A stretch of DNA of 64,000 nt, taken from the NCBI RefSeq assembly GCF_024713945.1, contig NC_134683.1:4651501-4715500 (forward strand), in the 5' to 3' direction. Below, piece after piece: positions 27,001 to 37,254 of the stretch; the stretch's first letter is position 1, and the number at the start of each line of letters is the position of its first letter. The position numbers were made by a program, and so were the translations under genes. Under the pieces are notes generated by a model. It ran no database searches. It had not been told where the DNA came from and saw only the letters and a list, made by a program, of their open reading frames with translations. This DNA is from Dermatophagoides farinae (Eukaryota > Arthropoda > Arachnida > Sarcoptiformes > Pyroglyphidae).

Positions 27001-28225
27001 TCAATCAATCGCTATAGTGTGACCGAAAAAAATTATCAAAAAAGGACAAAACAAAACACAAAACTATTAGAGATTTGATCATTTGTCGGCATCGACAACG
27101 ACGGATATATGACTTACATCATAATACACAATGGTGGAATTTTTAGAAATATATAGTCTAGACATGAGTAGACGATCAATTTCAATCTGTTTCTTTTTTT
27201 TTTGGTTGCAAACAAGAGGAAAGAATTTGTTCCGTGACTAAAGAAGACCGACTGATTGACCGACGGGTCTTTGTGTGGTCGACAACTATTCGTTCGTGTC
27301 AATGAATGAATCAATGTGAATGAAAACAAGAAAAATTGTCGTCAAAAAAGAGTTAAATACCGAAGACTCGAATTGACGTCCAACAGAGAAACAATAGTTA
27401 AGGGAAAAAATTTTCATTTTTTCTTAAAACAATCATCTATTGATTATAATCTTTCAGGCAAAAGTCTTAATGTCATTTATTACTACTATTCAAAGTGTTT
27501 TGTGTGTGTGTGCTGGTGTTCTGTATTTGTAGAAAAATTAAATTCGTCAAAACTTACCTTCGTCCGGATTTAGTGATAACCATTTCGGTGCCTAACGAAT
27601 GAAATTTTTCCCATAAATCTTTCGATTCCAACGTTACTTTTGGATCATCTTCAACGCCGTCATCTTCTGGTTCAAATGGCGGTAGTGTTGGTGGTGGTCT
27701 TGGTATAGTCGCGCTCGTTGGTGGTGTTGTTCTCGCTGTCGTTGTTGTTGATGATGATGATGATGTTGTTGTTGTTATTGATGTTGTACCGGAAGCATTT
27801 GCAGCGGCGGCTGCTGCGGCCGCTGCTGCTGCAGCAGCAGCCATCTGATGTGATACAAGTAAATCTTCAGCAGTCAAAAATGGTGAATGAGTTCCATTGG
27901 TTGATGGTGGTGGGCCATTATTACTGATAATTGCTGTTGGATCACCACCACCACCGGTTCCGGTTGTAATAGATGATTGTGGTGTAGCCGATGATGGTGT
28001 ACCAGTCATTTTACCGAAAAAATTGGCTGATCCAGCCATTGGACCACCACCACCAAATGCAGCTAATGCAGAAAGATATGCTGATTGTGATGGTTGATTA
28101 GCTGCTGCAGCTGCTAATCTATAATTAAGATCAGCAGCACGTAAAAGAAATGGCTGCAATGGATAGGCCATCTCATCCAACGATTCGTTTGCGTGATGAG
28201 GTTCTACATCTAAAAGATATTTCAT
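3045..28225 (-). CDS. bi: omb/TBX2-TBX3-type T-box transcriptional repressor, six exons
   Basis: The coding exons on the minus strand are 28225-27558, 7463-7199, 7141-6995, 6927-6851, 6795-6158 and 4738-3045. All introns are GT..AG, and the phases close to 1162 aa. The T-box DNA-binding domain spans about 194-386. It starts [20 protein letters not shown], is joined by splicing through SGRR-MFPSF, SDKHGF-type and AYQNEK-ITRLK junctions, and ends [19 protein letters not shown]. The sequence is that of the TBX2/TBX3/optomotor-blind subfamily. These nuclear repressors bind T-sites and pattern appendages and other organs. The N-terminus carries a [10 protein letters not shown] segment like the family's MAYHPF start, then a poly-Ala run. 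The 776-residue C-terminal part is low complexity (His, Ser, Thr, Asn, Gln) and ends with [18 protein letters not shown] (about 1122-1139), matching the conserved C-terminal motif of omb. The ATG at 28225 was chosen because it opens the frame, but an acceptor-like CTTTTAG lies just inside it, so an upstream exon is possible. Orthology is strong; details of the low-complexity tail are less certain. Confidence 0.92.
4739..6157 (-). other. T-box intron 5
   Basis: This is a 1.4-kb intron between the two C-terminal exons of the T-box gene. The donor is at 6157 (CAG/GTAAAT on the minus strand) and the acceptor at 4739-4740 (TATAG). A second acceptor 12 nt further in (AAAG, before 4726) would keep frame and drop four residues. 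It contains CA repeats (about 5383-5401, 5918-5938) and one compositionally normal stretch (about 4885-5180) that is less repetitive than its surroundings. No gene was seen in it. Confidence 0.75.
5918..5938. repeat. (CA)n microsatellite
   Basis: An uninterrupted CA dinucleotide run inside T-box intron 5, one of many in the window. Confidence 0.9.
7576..7600. repeat. poly(T) tract
   Basis: A T homopolymer of about 22 nt just inside the acceptor end of the long T-box intron. On the gene strand it is a poly(A) tract about 115-140 nt before the acceptor, so it is not the polypyrimidine tract. Confidence 0.85.
7994..8018. repeat. (CA)n microsatellite
   Basis: A 25-nt perfect CA run in T-box intron 1, followed by a short non-repetitive stretch up to about 8105. 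Confidence 0.9.
9544..9575. repeat. near-palindrome, 15-bp arms, 2-nt centre
   Basis: Left arm 9544-9558 (TAATAATAATAACCG) is the exact reverse complement of right arm 9561-9575, with CA between them. Most of each arm is the TAA triplet, so part of the symmetry comes from facing (TAA)n and (TTA)n runs. The GC-containing centre AACCGCACGGTT is the non-trivial part. It lies in T-box intron 1. Confidence 0.85.
17261..17736. promoter_or_regulatory. candidate enhancer: three CACGTG E-boxes
   Basis: CACGTG occurs at 17261-17266, 17509-17514 and 17731-17736 within T-box intron 1. In DNA this AT-rich the hexamer should appear roughly once in 10 kb or more. CACGTG is the canonical site for bHLH-ZIP and bHLH-PAS-type factors. 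The density is seen directly; the regulatory role is inference, and local CA/TG repeats could raise the background. Confidence 0.25.
19242..19267. repeat. (CA)n microsatellite
   Basis: A perfect CA run of about 26 nt in T-box intron 1. A GT run lies about 30 nt to its left, so the two could fold back on each other. Confidence 0.9.
20092..20115. repeat. (ATC)n triplet microsatellite
   Basis: A run of about eight ATC triplets in T-box intron 1, representative of the TCA/GAT family found in nearly every intron and intergenic segment here. Confidence 0.9.
26380..26403. repeat. (AC)n microsatellite
   Basis: A perfect AC run in T-box intron 1, about 1.2 kb from the donor of the first coding exon. 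Confidence 0.9.
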
Positions 28226-28886
28226 GAGTGGATTTTATTAAAATTTTTAATTTCTTGATGATTATGGTGATGACGATCAGAGATTAAATCAATGAAAATT
28301 TAAATCAATGATGATGATTATTCTATGAAAAAATAACAAAAACACAACACGCACTATAATTTTTGACCAGAGAAAAATTTACACAAAAAAACATGCAAAT
28401 AAGGTAGAAATAAAATTCGATTGAAGAATCACACAAATTTTTCAAACAATCAAAATCAAGAATTCAATTTCAAAATTCAAAAAGATTTTCAGGATTTTGT
28501 TGTTGCTGAGTTTTGAGAATTCACTCAAATGATGATGATGTGATCTGCGTGTGTGCAAATGAACAAATGTTTGTGTATCCTGTGTGTGTGTGTGTGATAG
28601 TGATGAGTATAATGGTGTGGTGTTCTTGTAAAAATTATCTATCACACACACAAAATGTGTTGTGTTGTTGTTGTTCATCAATTTGCTTGCTTTCTTGCTT
28701 TGCCGTGTATATGTGTTGAATTGGTGTGTTTGTGTCTGTGTGTGTGTGTGTGAAAAAAATCGCAGCTTCTGTGTCGATATCTTCACTTTAGAAAATTTTA
28801 CTTCATACTTTTTTTCTGTGCATGTATGTGTGGGGCTTCACTTTATTTTATTTTTTTGTTGTTGTTGTTATTACACATATACATTG

Positions 28887-28921
28887 ATAGATAGATAGAT
28901 AGAGTCTCTCTCTCTCTCTTT
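28887..28921. repeat. compound GATA and TC microsatellite
   Basis: About four GATA units run directly into a CT run upstream of the T-box first coding exon. Confidence 0.85.
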
Positions 28922-29498
28922 CTTCATTTTATGTGAATCTTTGCTCTCACACACATATCACACCATTTTTTTTGTTGAAAAAAAGGCTGCTGCCATGATC
29001 ATCACACCATCATTCTCTAGTTGTTGTTGTTGTAATCGTAGCCGTTACCGCCATCCATGTAACATTTACCGCGCTAAAATTCACTCTATCTCTATCTATC
29101 TCTCACTTATTCTCTCGTTTCATAAAATGTGTGTGTGTAACAATGATGGACAATGGCAGCAGCAGCAGCAAATATATAAAAACGACGATAACTGGACAAG
29201 AATTTGCAAAGTGTGAGATGATATCGATGATATGATAGTGAATGATGGACGATATCGACACACACACACACAAACACGTATATATGACAGAATAGACGGA
29301 CAACAAGAATTGGCTTCTACTGCCACTTCAAATTGATTCAATCGAATCGAGAATATTTGATGTGTGGAAATCGAGTTTATTTTTTTTCGAAAAATGAATT
29401 TTCAATTTTTTTGAATCAGTCAGAATGTGAAAAGATGTGTTGAGTGTCTATGTGTGGGAAATGGAATCACTTACTTTTACACGGCTTGTTTGTATATT

Positions 29499-29531
<33 letters not shown>
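29499..29531. repeat. (TC)n microsatellite
   Basis: A nearly uninterrupted TC run of about 33 nt, about 1.3 kb upstream of the T-box coding start. On the gene strand it is GA-rich, a composition sometimes found in arthropod promoters and GAGA-type elements; no function is claimed. Confidence 0.8.
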
Positions 29532-32500
29532 TTCTTTCACTCACTTAATCATCATCCTCATTCTGTTTGTTTGTGCTCTCATTCGCAATAATGATAAAAG
29601 CGTGAACCAACCAACACCATTTGTGTGGCTATAGCTGTCTGCTAGTTTAAGATGTGCTAGAGACTTCCCACTTTTTTTTGCAAATGTTATATGCGTGTTT
29701 GTTTAGAAAAAGCGCCAAGAGAGAGAGAGAGAGATAAAGAGAGAAAGAAACAGAATGTAAAAAATGATTGTATGTATGTGCGATTGAGTGAAAAATGTAA
29801 TAAAATAAAATGGAATTATATGTGGAGGGAGAGCGTTCACTCTAATATTGTGAATTTTTGTGTGTGTGAATCACTGAAAAAAAGCGTGAAACAACACACA
29901 TACACACACACACATTTTATTCTCTCACCAAAAGTGCTAGGAGTGTGATTTGGCAAAACACCACCACCACCAGCATTATCTGTTACTACCACCACCACCA
30001 CCACCAGCATCAGCATCAGCATTAACCACCACTGCTTTTTTTCATAACACCAAAAAATAAATAGGGTCCACAAACACACGTCGACGTATAATTTAGTGTC
30101 ACACCAAAATTTCCAGTCCCCACACTTCCTTCCCCATTGACAGTAGTGTTAGAACCTTTTCAAATGCGCGCTATGTTTTTGAGTGTTTTGGAACAACCGC
30201 GGCCAAAAAAAAAAAACATAAATCTCGACTATTTTTGGGCTCACAAGAAAAGGAAAATCGGGTTACATCCGTTTACATTTGGTTTTGTTATATATAGCAT
30301 ACATACACACACTCCCTTTTTAGATGATGACCGAAATCAAGTTGACCATCCTTATTGGTAATTTTAGTATTGTTTCACTTGAAATAATTCTCAAGTGACC
30401 CGAATAGAGTGAGTTTGAGAGAGAGAGGAAATAAAATCATCTCAGCATCTCATCCATTTCACATGAATTTATTAATAAGTTATGTTCCCGTTAGTGTAGT
30501 ATTGTGTGGAACAAGAAAAAAAAAGTTTTTCCGACACAAACGACGAGAATGGATCGATAAAAAAATGTTTTTTTTCATGTTTATTCGAATCTTTTTCGGT
30601 CTCTTTTTTCGGAGATTTTATTCCACACACACACACACACGTCATCTTTTCACTTCAGTTGTGAAGTGAATGAATCACACACACTATTTTTCCAAACAAA
30701 GTGTTTAATCCCACCCATTTCACAAAATAACGACCGCCTTCTCTTCTTTCTACTGCTTTAACGCTTAAACAAATGTGTGTATGAACTCTCTAGCACTCAC
30801 AATGCACCAAACAACAACACAATTTGGTATTTATTGAAAAAAAATAAAGGCGTTTATGGCAAGCTAATTAGGCGGGTACACACATACACTGATACTAACA
30901 TACTTTTTTTCTACTTATTTTCAACAATGGTAATATACAAGAGTCATAATAATAAAAATAAAATAAAAAATCAGAATCGGAATTTCTTCTTCTTTTTGAT
31001 GATGACGCATTCATCGATTGGTGGTGTATGTGGCAATATGATGAACAACAACAACAACAACAACCACTGCGTGTTTGGGTTATTATTATATTCTAAATGG
31101 GGGTAAAATTTTTTACTAAAAAGATGAGCAGCACCATTGATGATGATGATGATGATCGGTCTCGGTTCGGTTATTGCCCATTTGATATCATTGTGTGTGT
31201 GTGATATTTTTTCATTCGCCATTCATGAATGAATTTTAAAGGAGAAAAAAGCAACTGGAACAATTCAATTCCATTGCTTGATGATGTTATCAAAACATAA
31301 AGAAAACGAAAAATGAACGGAAAAAGAAATCCTATACAATCGATTCGATTGGATTTTTTTTCTTTTTTTGGTTTCGATTCAGTCACACACACACACAACG
31401 ACATATACCGAAGAATAAACAACAACAAAAATTCGTCCGTTTTACATGACTGAATTTCAAATATCAGAATCAGAAAAATTCTTTGAATTACGCAAGCGTC
31501 GGCTGTTTTTTTTTATATAGCCACAAAAGTTCAACAACAGCATGACAATCTTTCTTTCATTCTTTTTGCTGTTACACAATGGAAAAAATCTTGGTTCTGG
31601 TTTTTTTTTGCAAAAATAATAATAAAGCTGCTGCTGCTGCTTATGATGTTCTGGTTGTGTGTGTGTGCGTATTTGGCATCAATGAAAAATATCATTCGAC
31701 ACATATACCACCACACCAAAAAAATGTAATGATGATGATGATGATCAAGGCGTTATAAATAAAAATTGCAATTCTCGCCCATCACCATCAAATCTCTTTT
31801 TTTAATATTTCAATGTGAATGGCTTCTTCATCATCATCATCAATGATAAATTAATGATGATAACACTAAAAGCTTAGCCTTTTGGGTTAGGAATTTTTTT
31901 TTGCCCTCTAGAATGGTTCTAAAATCAAATAAAACAAAATAAATCATCATCATCATCATTGAAGCAAACTTGTTACTTGCGCTGCTGCTAGCAGTATTTC
32001 TTTTTATAATTGAGCTAATTATTCGTTTGATGAAAAAATGAATTATTCGGTTCGTTAGAATGAAAAAGAAATTGTTATCATCAAAAAATGAATCTATGTT
32101 GTTGTTTTATTTCTGGGTGACAAATAAATTATCAACAATAATTATTTAGAATTTTTTCATACTTCTATGACAAGATTTTTGCCGCAAGATAACAGAATTC
32201 TCTCGTTCTCTCTCTCAATGTATTGGTGTGCGTCATTCATATTCCATAGAATTTTTTGAATATCTATGTCGATGATGATGATGATGGTGATTGTCATGCA
32301 ATTCAATATTCAGACAGGATTGGTGGTGGCCGACACGCATATATTTATATAAACAGAATTCTATGGAATATTCTAATTTTATTGTACTGTGGAATATGTT
32401 TTTTTGCTGACAATGTCTTTTTATATTCTGGAATTTAAAAAATTCTTTATATTTTCATAGCTTCTTCTTCATTATAAATTAATGTGAGTTTTTGAGAATT

Positions 32501-35500
32501 TTTTTCTTTTTGGGGAACTCAAATCAAACAAATAATTTCAATTCGGTCAATCGATGAGGATGATGTTTGGAAATGTTTTGTGCACACACACACACAAATG
32601 TTTATTGATTTCAAATTTATGGCCAAAAACAAACCGAAAAAAAACATTCACACAGTGTGTGTCTGTGTGTTGGTTTGGTTTTTTATTAGACAAAAAAAAA
32701 ATTGAAAAAGAAAGCCAGAACACAGAAACTGCAACAGCAAGCATCATTATTGAATGAAATGTTTTTTTTCTGCTGCAGAATCTGGAATTGAAATTTTTTG
32801 CTTTGCTAGAAGAGTGCGTTTTCAAAAATCGAATTGAATTGAATAAACAAAATCTGATTATACCAGAAACTACGACGATGATGATGATGATGATGTTTTT
32901 GGAATCGAGTATCATCATTTAAATGTCACCAGAATATCTCTGAATTTTTTTTCGCAAAGAATTAAAATCAGTAGTAGCAGCCGTACTAATAGTAAAAGTG
33001 AAAAGACCAAATTCGTGTCCATTAGCAACGATTAGAACGTTTGTTATCGGTATGCCTGTGAGCAGCAACGAACGATTCCAGAGCTTCCGAAAAAAAATTT
33101 ATGGACCAAAAATGAATGAATGAATCGGGGTTTATATTCGGTGGATTCGGATGAAAACACACAAACATAACAGCAACACACTACTACTAACCAAAACAAA
33201 ACGAATCAACTGATTTTATTTGACCCTTAAAACCAGCGTAAAAATGGCCATTTAATGGCCCTGAAATAATTTTTTCGATCTGTTTTCGGGACATGGACCA
33301 AAAACAAAAAAAAGTCATCATTGTGAAAACACACATCAAACACAAAGCAGCATTGCATGTGCCAGTAGCCATACAATAGAAATGACAATAAAAAAAAGAG
33401 TTAAATTGTTCAAAAGGTCAATGAGAAAGTGATTGTGTATTGCCTGTATATGAACCCTCGGTCAACAATTCAATGATGATGATGATGATACCACACGATT
33501 GTTTCTGGTGAAATGGAAAGGAAATGTCAAAACCATGAAATGAAATGAAATGAAAATTTCATTTGTGTAGATTGAAAGAGATACACACGATTTGATCAAA
33601 TGAATGTACAAAATTGAATCCGTGAAAATTTGCGAATGACACAGACAGAATATAACGAAATGGCCATAGAATTTTTTTCAATCAAATTGATTAAAATGAA
33701 GCGAATGAAAAAGTAATTGATAAAGTATCAGTTTACAAGAAAAAAAAATATTAATTAAATTAAAGTCAAGTGAAAAGAATATTCTGTTGTTATCATCGAA
33801 TCATCAATCAATGGAGATAAATAAACCTACAAAATAAACATGGAATACTCATGCGCGATTCGATTTTTTTTAAATTTTGCCATAAAAATCCAAAGAAATC
33901 ATGATCATCATCTGCTTCTGTTATATCGACGCAATTTTTTTTCACTCGGGTTTCAGGTTTCCATTATACACACACGACACATACTAATTAATATCATCAT
34001 TGGTGTGTATGTGTATTTCATACCACCCAAAAAAAATCATCATCATCATCGTCATAACTGTAAATAACATGTTTTTCTGTGTGTGTGTGTGTGTATGTAT
34101 TAATAGATCAACAACAAAGATTAGATTACCAGAAAATATAAAGAGAGGAAAACAACAAAGTTGCTTGCTATGATCCCTCTCCCTCTCTGTATGTTTAACC
34201 AGAAAAAAACACAGTAGATTAAACTCTTGATGAAATTTGAATCCCTCTGTGCGTGTGTAGATATATTCTATCCATCTGCTGCTGTTGTTGGTGAGGGGAT
34301 CCAATGTTTTTTTTTCGCTGCTATAGATGGATAGAATCCATAAAATAAAGACAAATCTCTCGTACTCTTTCGATTCTATGTGGTGTTGAGATATATAGTC
34401 AGGTTTTTTTTGCGCGTATGGATTGAAAACAATAAGGTAATTCTGTGAAATGAAATGAAGAAGAAGAAAAAAAAACAAAATCAAGTAATCAACGTGACCG
34501 AACAACAACATAATTATAATTATCACACACAGAGAATAAAATGATTGCAATCGTCACCGCCACCATCAACAACTGTCATCATCGTTATTTTTGTTGATCT
34601 ACAATGACGATGGACACACACACACACACAACCATCGTGATTGTCAAAAGAATGATGGTGGTAAGATAGAGAATAACAAAAAATAATCTTGCCCCCCATT
34701 TGGGATGAATGAAAAAAAATCTCGAAAAAACGACAACAATCTTTCAAGGTGAAGCAGCAATAAACACACATCATTAGTAGTGGAATAATTTTTTTCATTT
34801 CATTTCATATTTCGGTCTTGTCACATTTTTTTTCTCTATCTCTCCATTATCTCGTTGTTGGTTTTTTTTTTGTTTCATTCAAAATTCAACACACACATTC
34901 AGGTTATAATATACCGTAAACAACAACATTGTAAACAAAACAAAAAAAAAACGAAAAAAAAATTCTAACCTGAATGGATCCATCATTCATTCATTTATAA
35001 TTGTGGTGTACATAATGATAATGATGATGGCCATAATAATGATGATGATGATGATGATAATGTTGATAAACAGCCGGCTTCATTTTCGATTCATTGTTTC
35101 GTTTGTTGATTTGAGAGGTGATGGTTGAATTTCATTGTAAAAAAATATTTTTCGGTGTTTGTACCAGTCACATACAGTGGCAGTGTTTAGCCGGCGGTTT
35201 TTTCCCCTCCATACACATTTGGCTAGAATATTTTGTTGTTGTTGTTGTTGAAGTCATTCATTTCATATTTCAAGGATACTGTTTTTTTTTCTTTGGATTT
35301 CAATGATGATAGTGGATGGTGAAAATAAGTAGTAATAAACATGATGATGATGGCTGCCAGATTCGAGAAAATATGAAATTTTTTTTCCAAATGTCAATGA
35401 TGAATGGAATGAATGAATGGGGAAAAAATTGACGCCATTGAATATATTGGATACTGGTCGTTGTTTGTTTATTTGTTTGTTTGTTGTTCATGGATCCATC

Positions 35501-37195
35501 ATCATTGAATCTGATATCGGTTTGATTTATTTCCATCTTGATGATGGTGATCAAAAATAGTTGATTTTCCAATTATATAACAGCCATATAAAATGAAAAT
35601 AAACAGCTGGTTGGCATTGTTTGTTTGTGTGTAAGAGAGTGATGGTGGTGATGGTGAATAAATACCGTATCACAAAATAAATTTCAAATTCAAAAATCAT
35701 CACTGATAATGATAATGATGATGTTGATGATAATGATATATTCTCTATTCGGATCTAGTTCACCACCATCCATAATCATAATTTATAAATAATAATCCAT
35801 TATCGTTCTTATGATCATGATGAAAATAATGATGGTGAGATTATAATCTTCAACAACAACAAACAAAAAAAAAACATTTAACACTTTTTATTCCAGATTT
35901 TTATATTTTCAGTGCAAACAGTAATTTGGGCCAGATGAAAAAAAAACAATCGATAGTTTACGAAATTGGAATCGATTGTTTTTCTGGGAAAAAAATTCCC
36001 CTTTTTTTCTGTTGTTTTTGATTATAAATTACAGAAAAATTAGAATTCAAACTTACAAATACAAGAAAAAAACAATCGAATTGGATTTATAAAAAAACGA
36101 TAAGGAAAACAAAATAATGGTAATGATTCGACAACAATAGGGCCTGAGCATAATGAATATTTATCTTTTTTTTCTCCAAGATTCGATTATTGTTATTATC
36201 ATCATCATCATTATGATGAACATGATCATTCATTAAGATTCGATGGACACAAATCCTTGAAATTCAATTTAAATTTTTTTCTTTTCCATGCGGTGAAAAA
36301 ATACGTTGTCTCTAAAATGATTTTTTTTTTGTTGTTTGTTTGTTTGTTCCATTGATGGATTGGCAAAAACATTTCAATTATAGACATTGGTCTATGATCA
36401 TTTTTTTTGTAAAAAAAATGATTCTTTGTCATTTGTCGTATGTTGTTATCATCATCATCATCATACAATTATCCATCAGATTATCATCATTATGATGACC
36501 AAAACATAAAAAACAAAATGAATATAATTTGTCCCCTTTTTCATTCATCATTACTAATGATCATCATATATCCAAAATGAATAAATAAATGACAAATGTA
36601 TGGAAATGTTTTGTATATATAGAATTTTAACCCATTATTGAAAATTGAAATTGAATTGATAATCTCTTATGGTTTGTTTGTTTGTTAGTTTGTTTGTAAT
36701 AAATGAAAATGATCCATTGAATGAAATAACAGACAATTATTATTATTTGTGCATGTCCATTTAAGATGAAATTAAATAAAGAACAAATTCACTATAACAA
36801 ATGGACAATTACATCAAAATGGTGGTTAAAAGTCCTGAATTAAGAAATCATTATCCAATGAAAAGTAGTAGGAGGAGAAGGAGAAAAAAAATGTCAATGA
36901 ATAAACAACATGAACATGAATAGGGCGGATTTGAACCGTTTTTTTTCATTGATGATGATGATTATGATTATCATTGAAGCAAATCATATGAAAAATCTTG
37001 CCAGTGGCCACATAAAAAACAATGTCGAATCAAAATAAAAAAAAGATTCTCATCATCATTTTCATTGATATTCGATCATTATTGTCAATTATGACGAAAT
37101 GAATGGTTGAATAATCAGAATAATAATAATGATCAATGTGGAATAATTAAGACGACAAAACAACAATTCTTTTTTAGAGAACAGAACAAGACAAC

Positions 37196-37201
37196 TTTAT
37201 T
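37196..37201 (-). terminator. candidate polyadenylation signal, kinesin gene
   Basis: AATAAA on the minus strand lies about 54 nt past the kinesin stop codon, a typical spacing for a compact genome. Confidence 0.55.
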
Positions 37202-37254
37202 TGAAAAAAAACAAAAGAATTACAAATACAAATACACAGATAGATAAATACTAT

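Larger units (their letters stand above)
7464..27557 (-). other. T-box intron 1, 20.1 kb
   Basis: This intron interrupts the T-box domain between SGR-R and MFP. The donor is AG/GTAAGT at 27557-27552 and the acceptor TGTAG at 7464-7465; the split Arg codon (AG + A) proves the junction. It is about 300 times longer than the neighbouring T-box introns of 55-67 nt. It contains many CA/GT, TC/AG and TCA/GAT microsatellites, A or T homopolymers, a 32-bp near-palindrome at 9544-9575, a cluster of CACGTG sites at 17261-17736, and some stretches of ordinary complexity (for example about 10000-10270 and 10510-10740). No coding gene is supported inside it; the longest open frame (ATG at 25638 to 26042) matches nothing I recognise. 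By analogy with omb/TBX2 loci it is the likely home of enhancers, which is inference. Confidence 0.85.
28226..37254. other. intergenic: T-box 5' region and kinesin 3' flank
   Basis: This 9-kb stretch has no supported protein gene. Its left part must hold the T-box 5' UTR and promoter and possibly a non-coding first exon. Its right end holds the kinesin 3' UTR. Most of it is AT-rich with CA/GT, TC, GATA and TCA/GAT repeats. A less repetitive segment lies near 32960-33090. An inverted repeat (32239-32253 with 32357-32371) and a smaller one around 34267-34336 are present. The minus-strand open frame at 33984-34550 is rich in repeat-encoded Ile, Met and His-Thr runs and is not taken as a gene. 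Confidence 0.5.

Noticed and set aside
33984-34550. 188-codon minus-strand open frame in the T-box/kinesin intergenic region
   Set aside because: It is dominated by residues encoded by simple repeats (His-Thr runs, Ile and Met runs, Phe/Leu from T tracts). No domain or homologous motif is visible, and the frame opens without a convincing start context.
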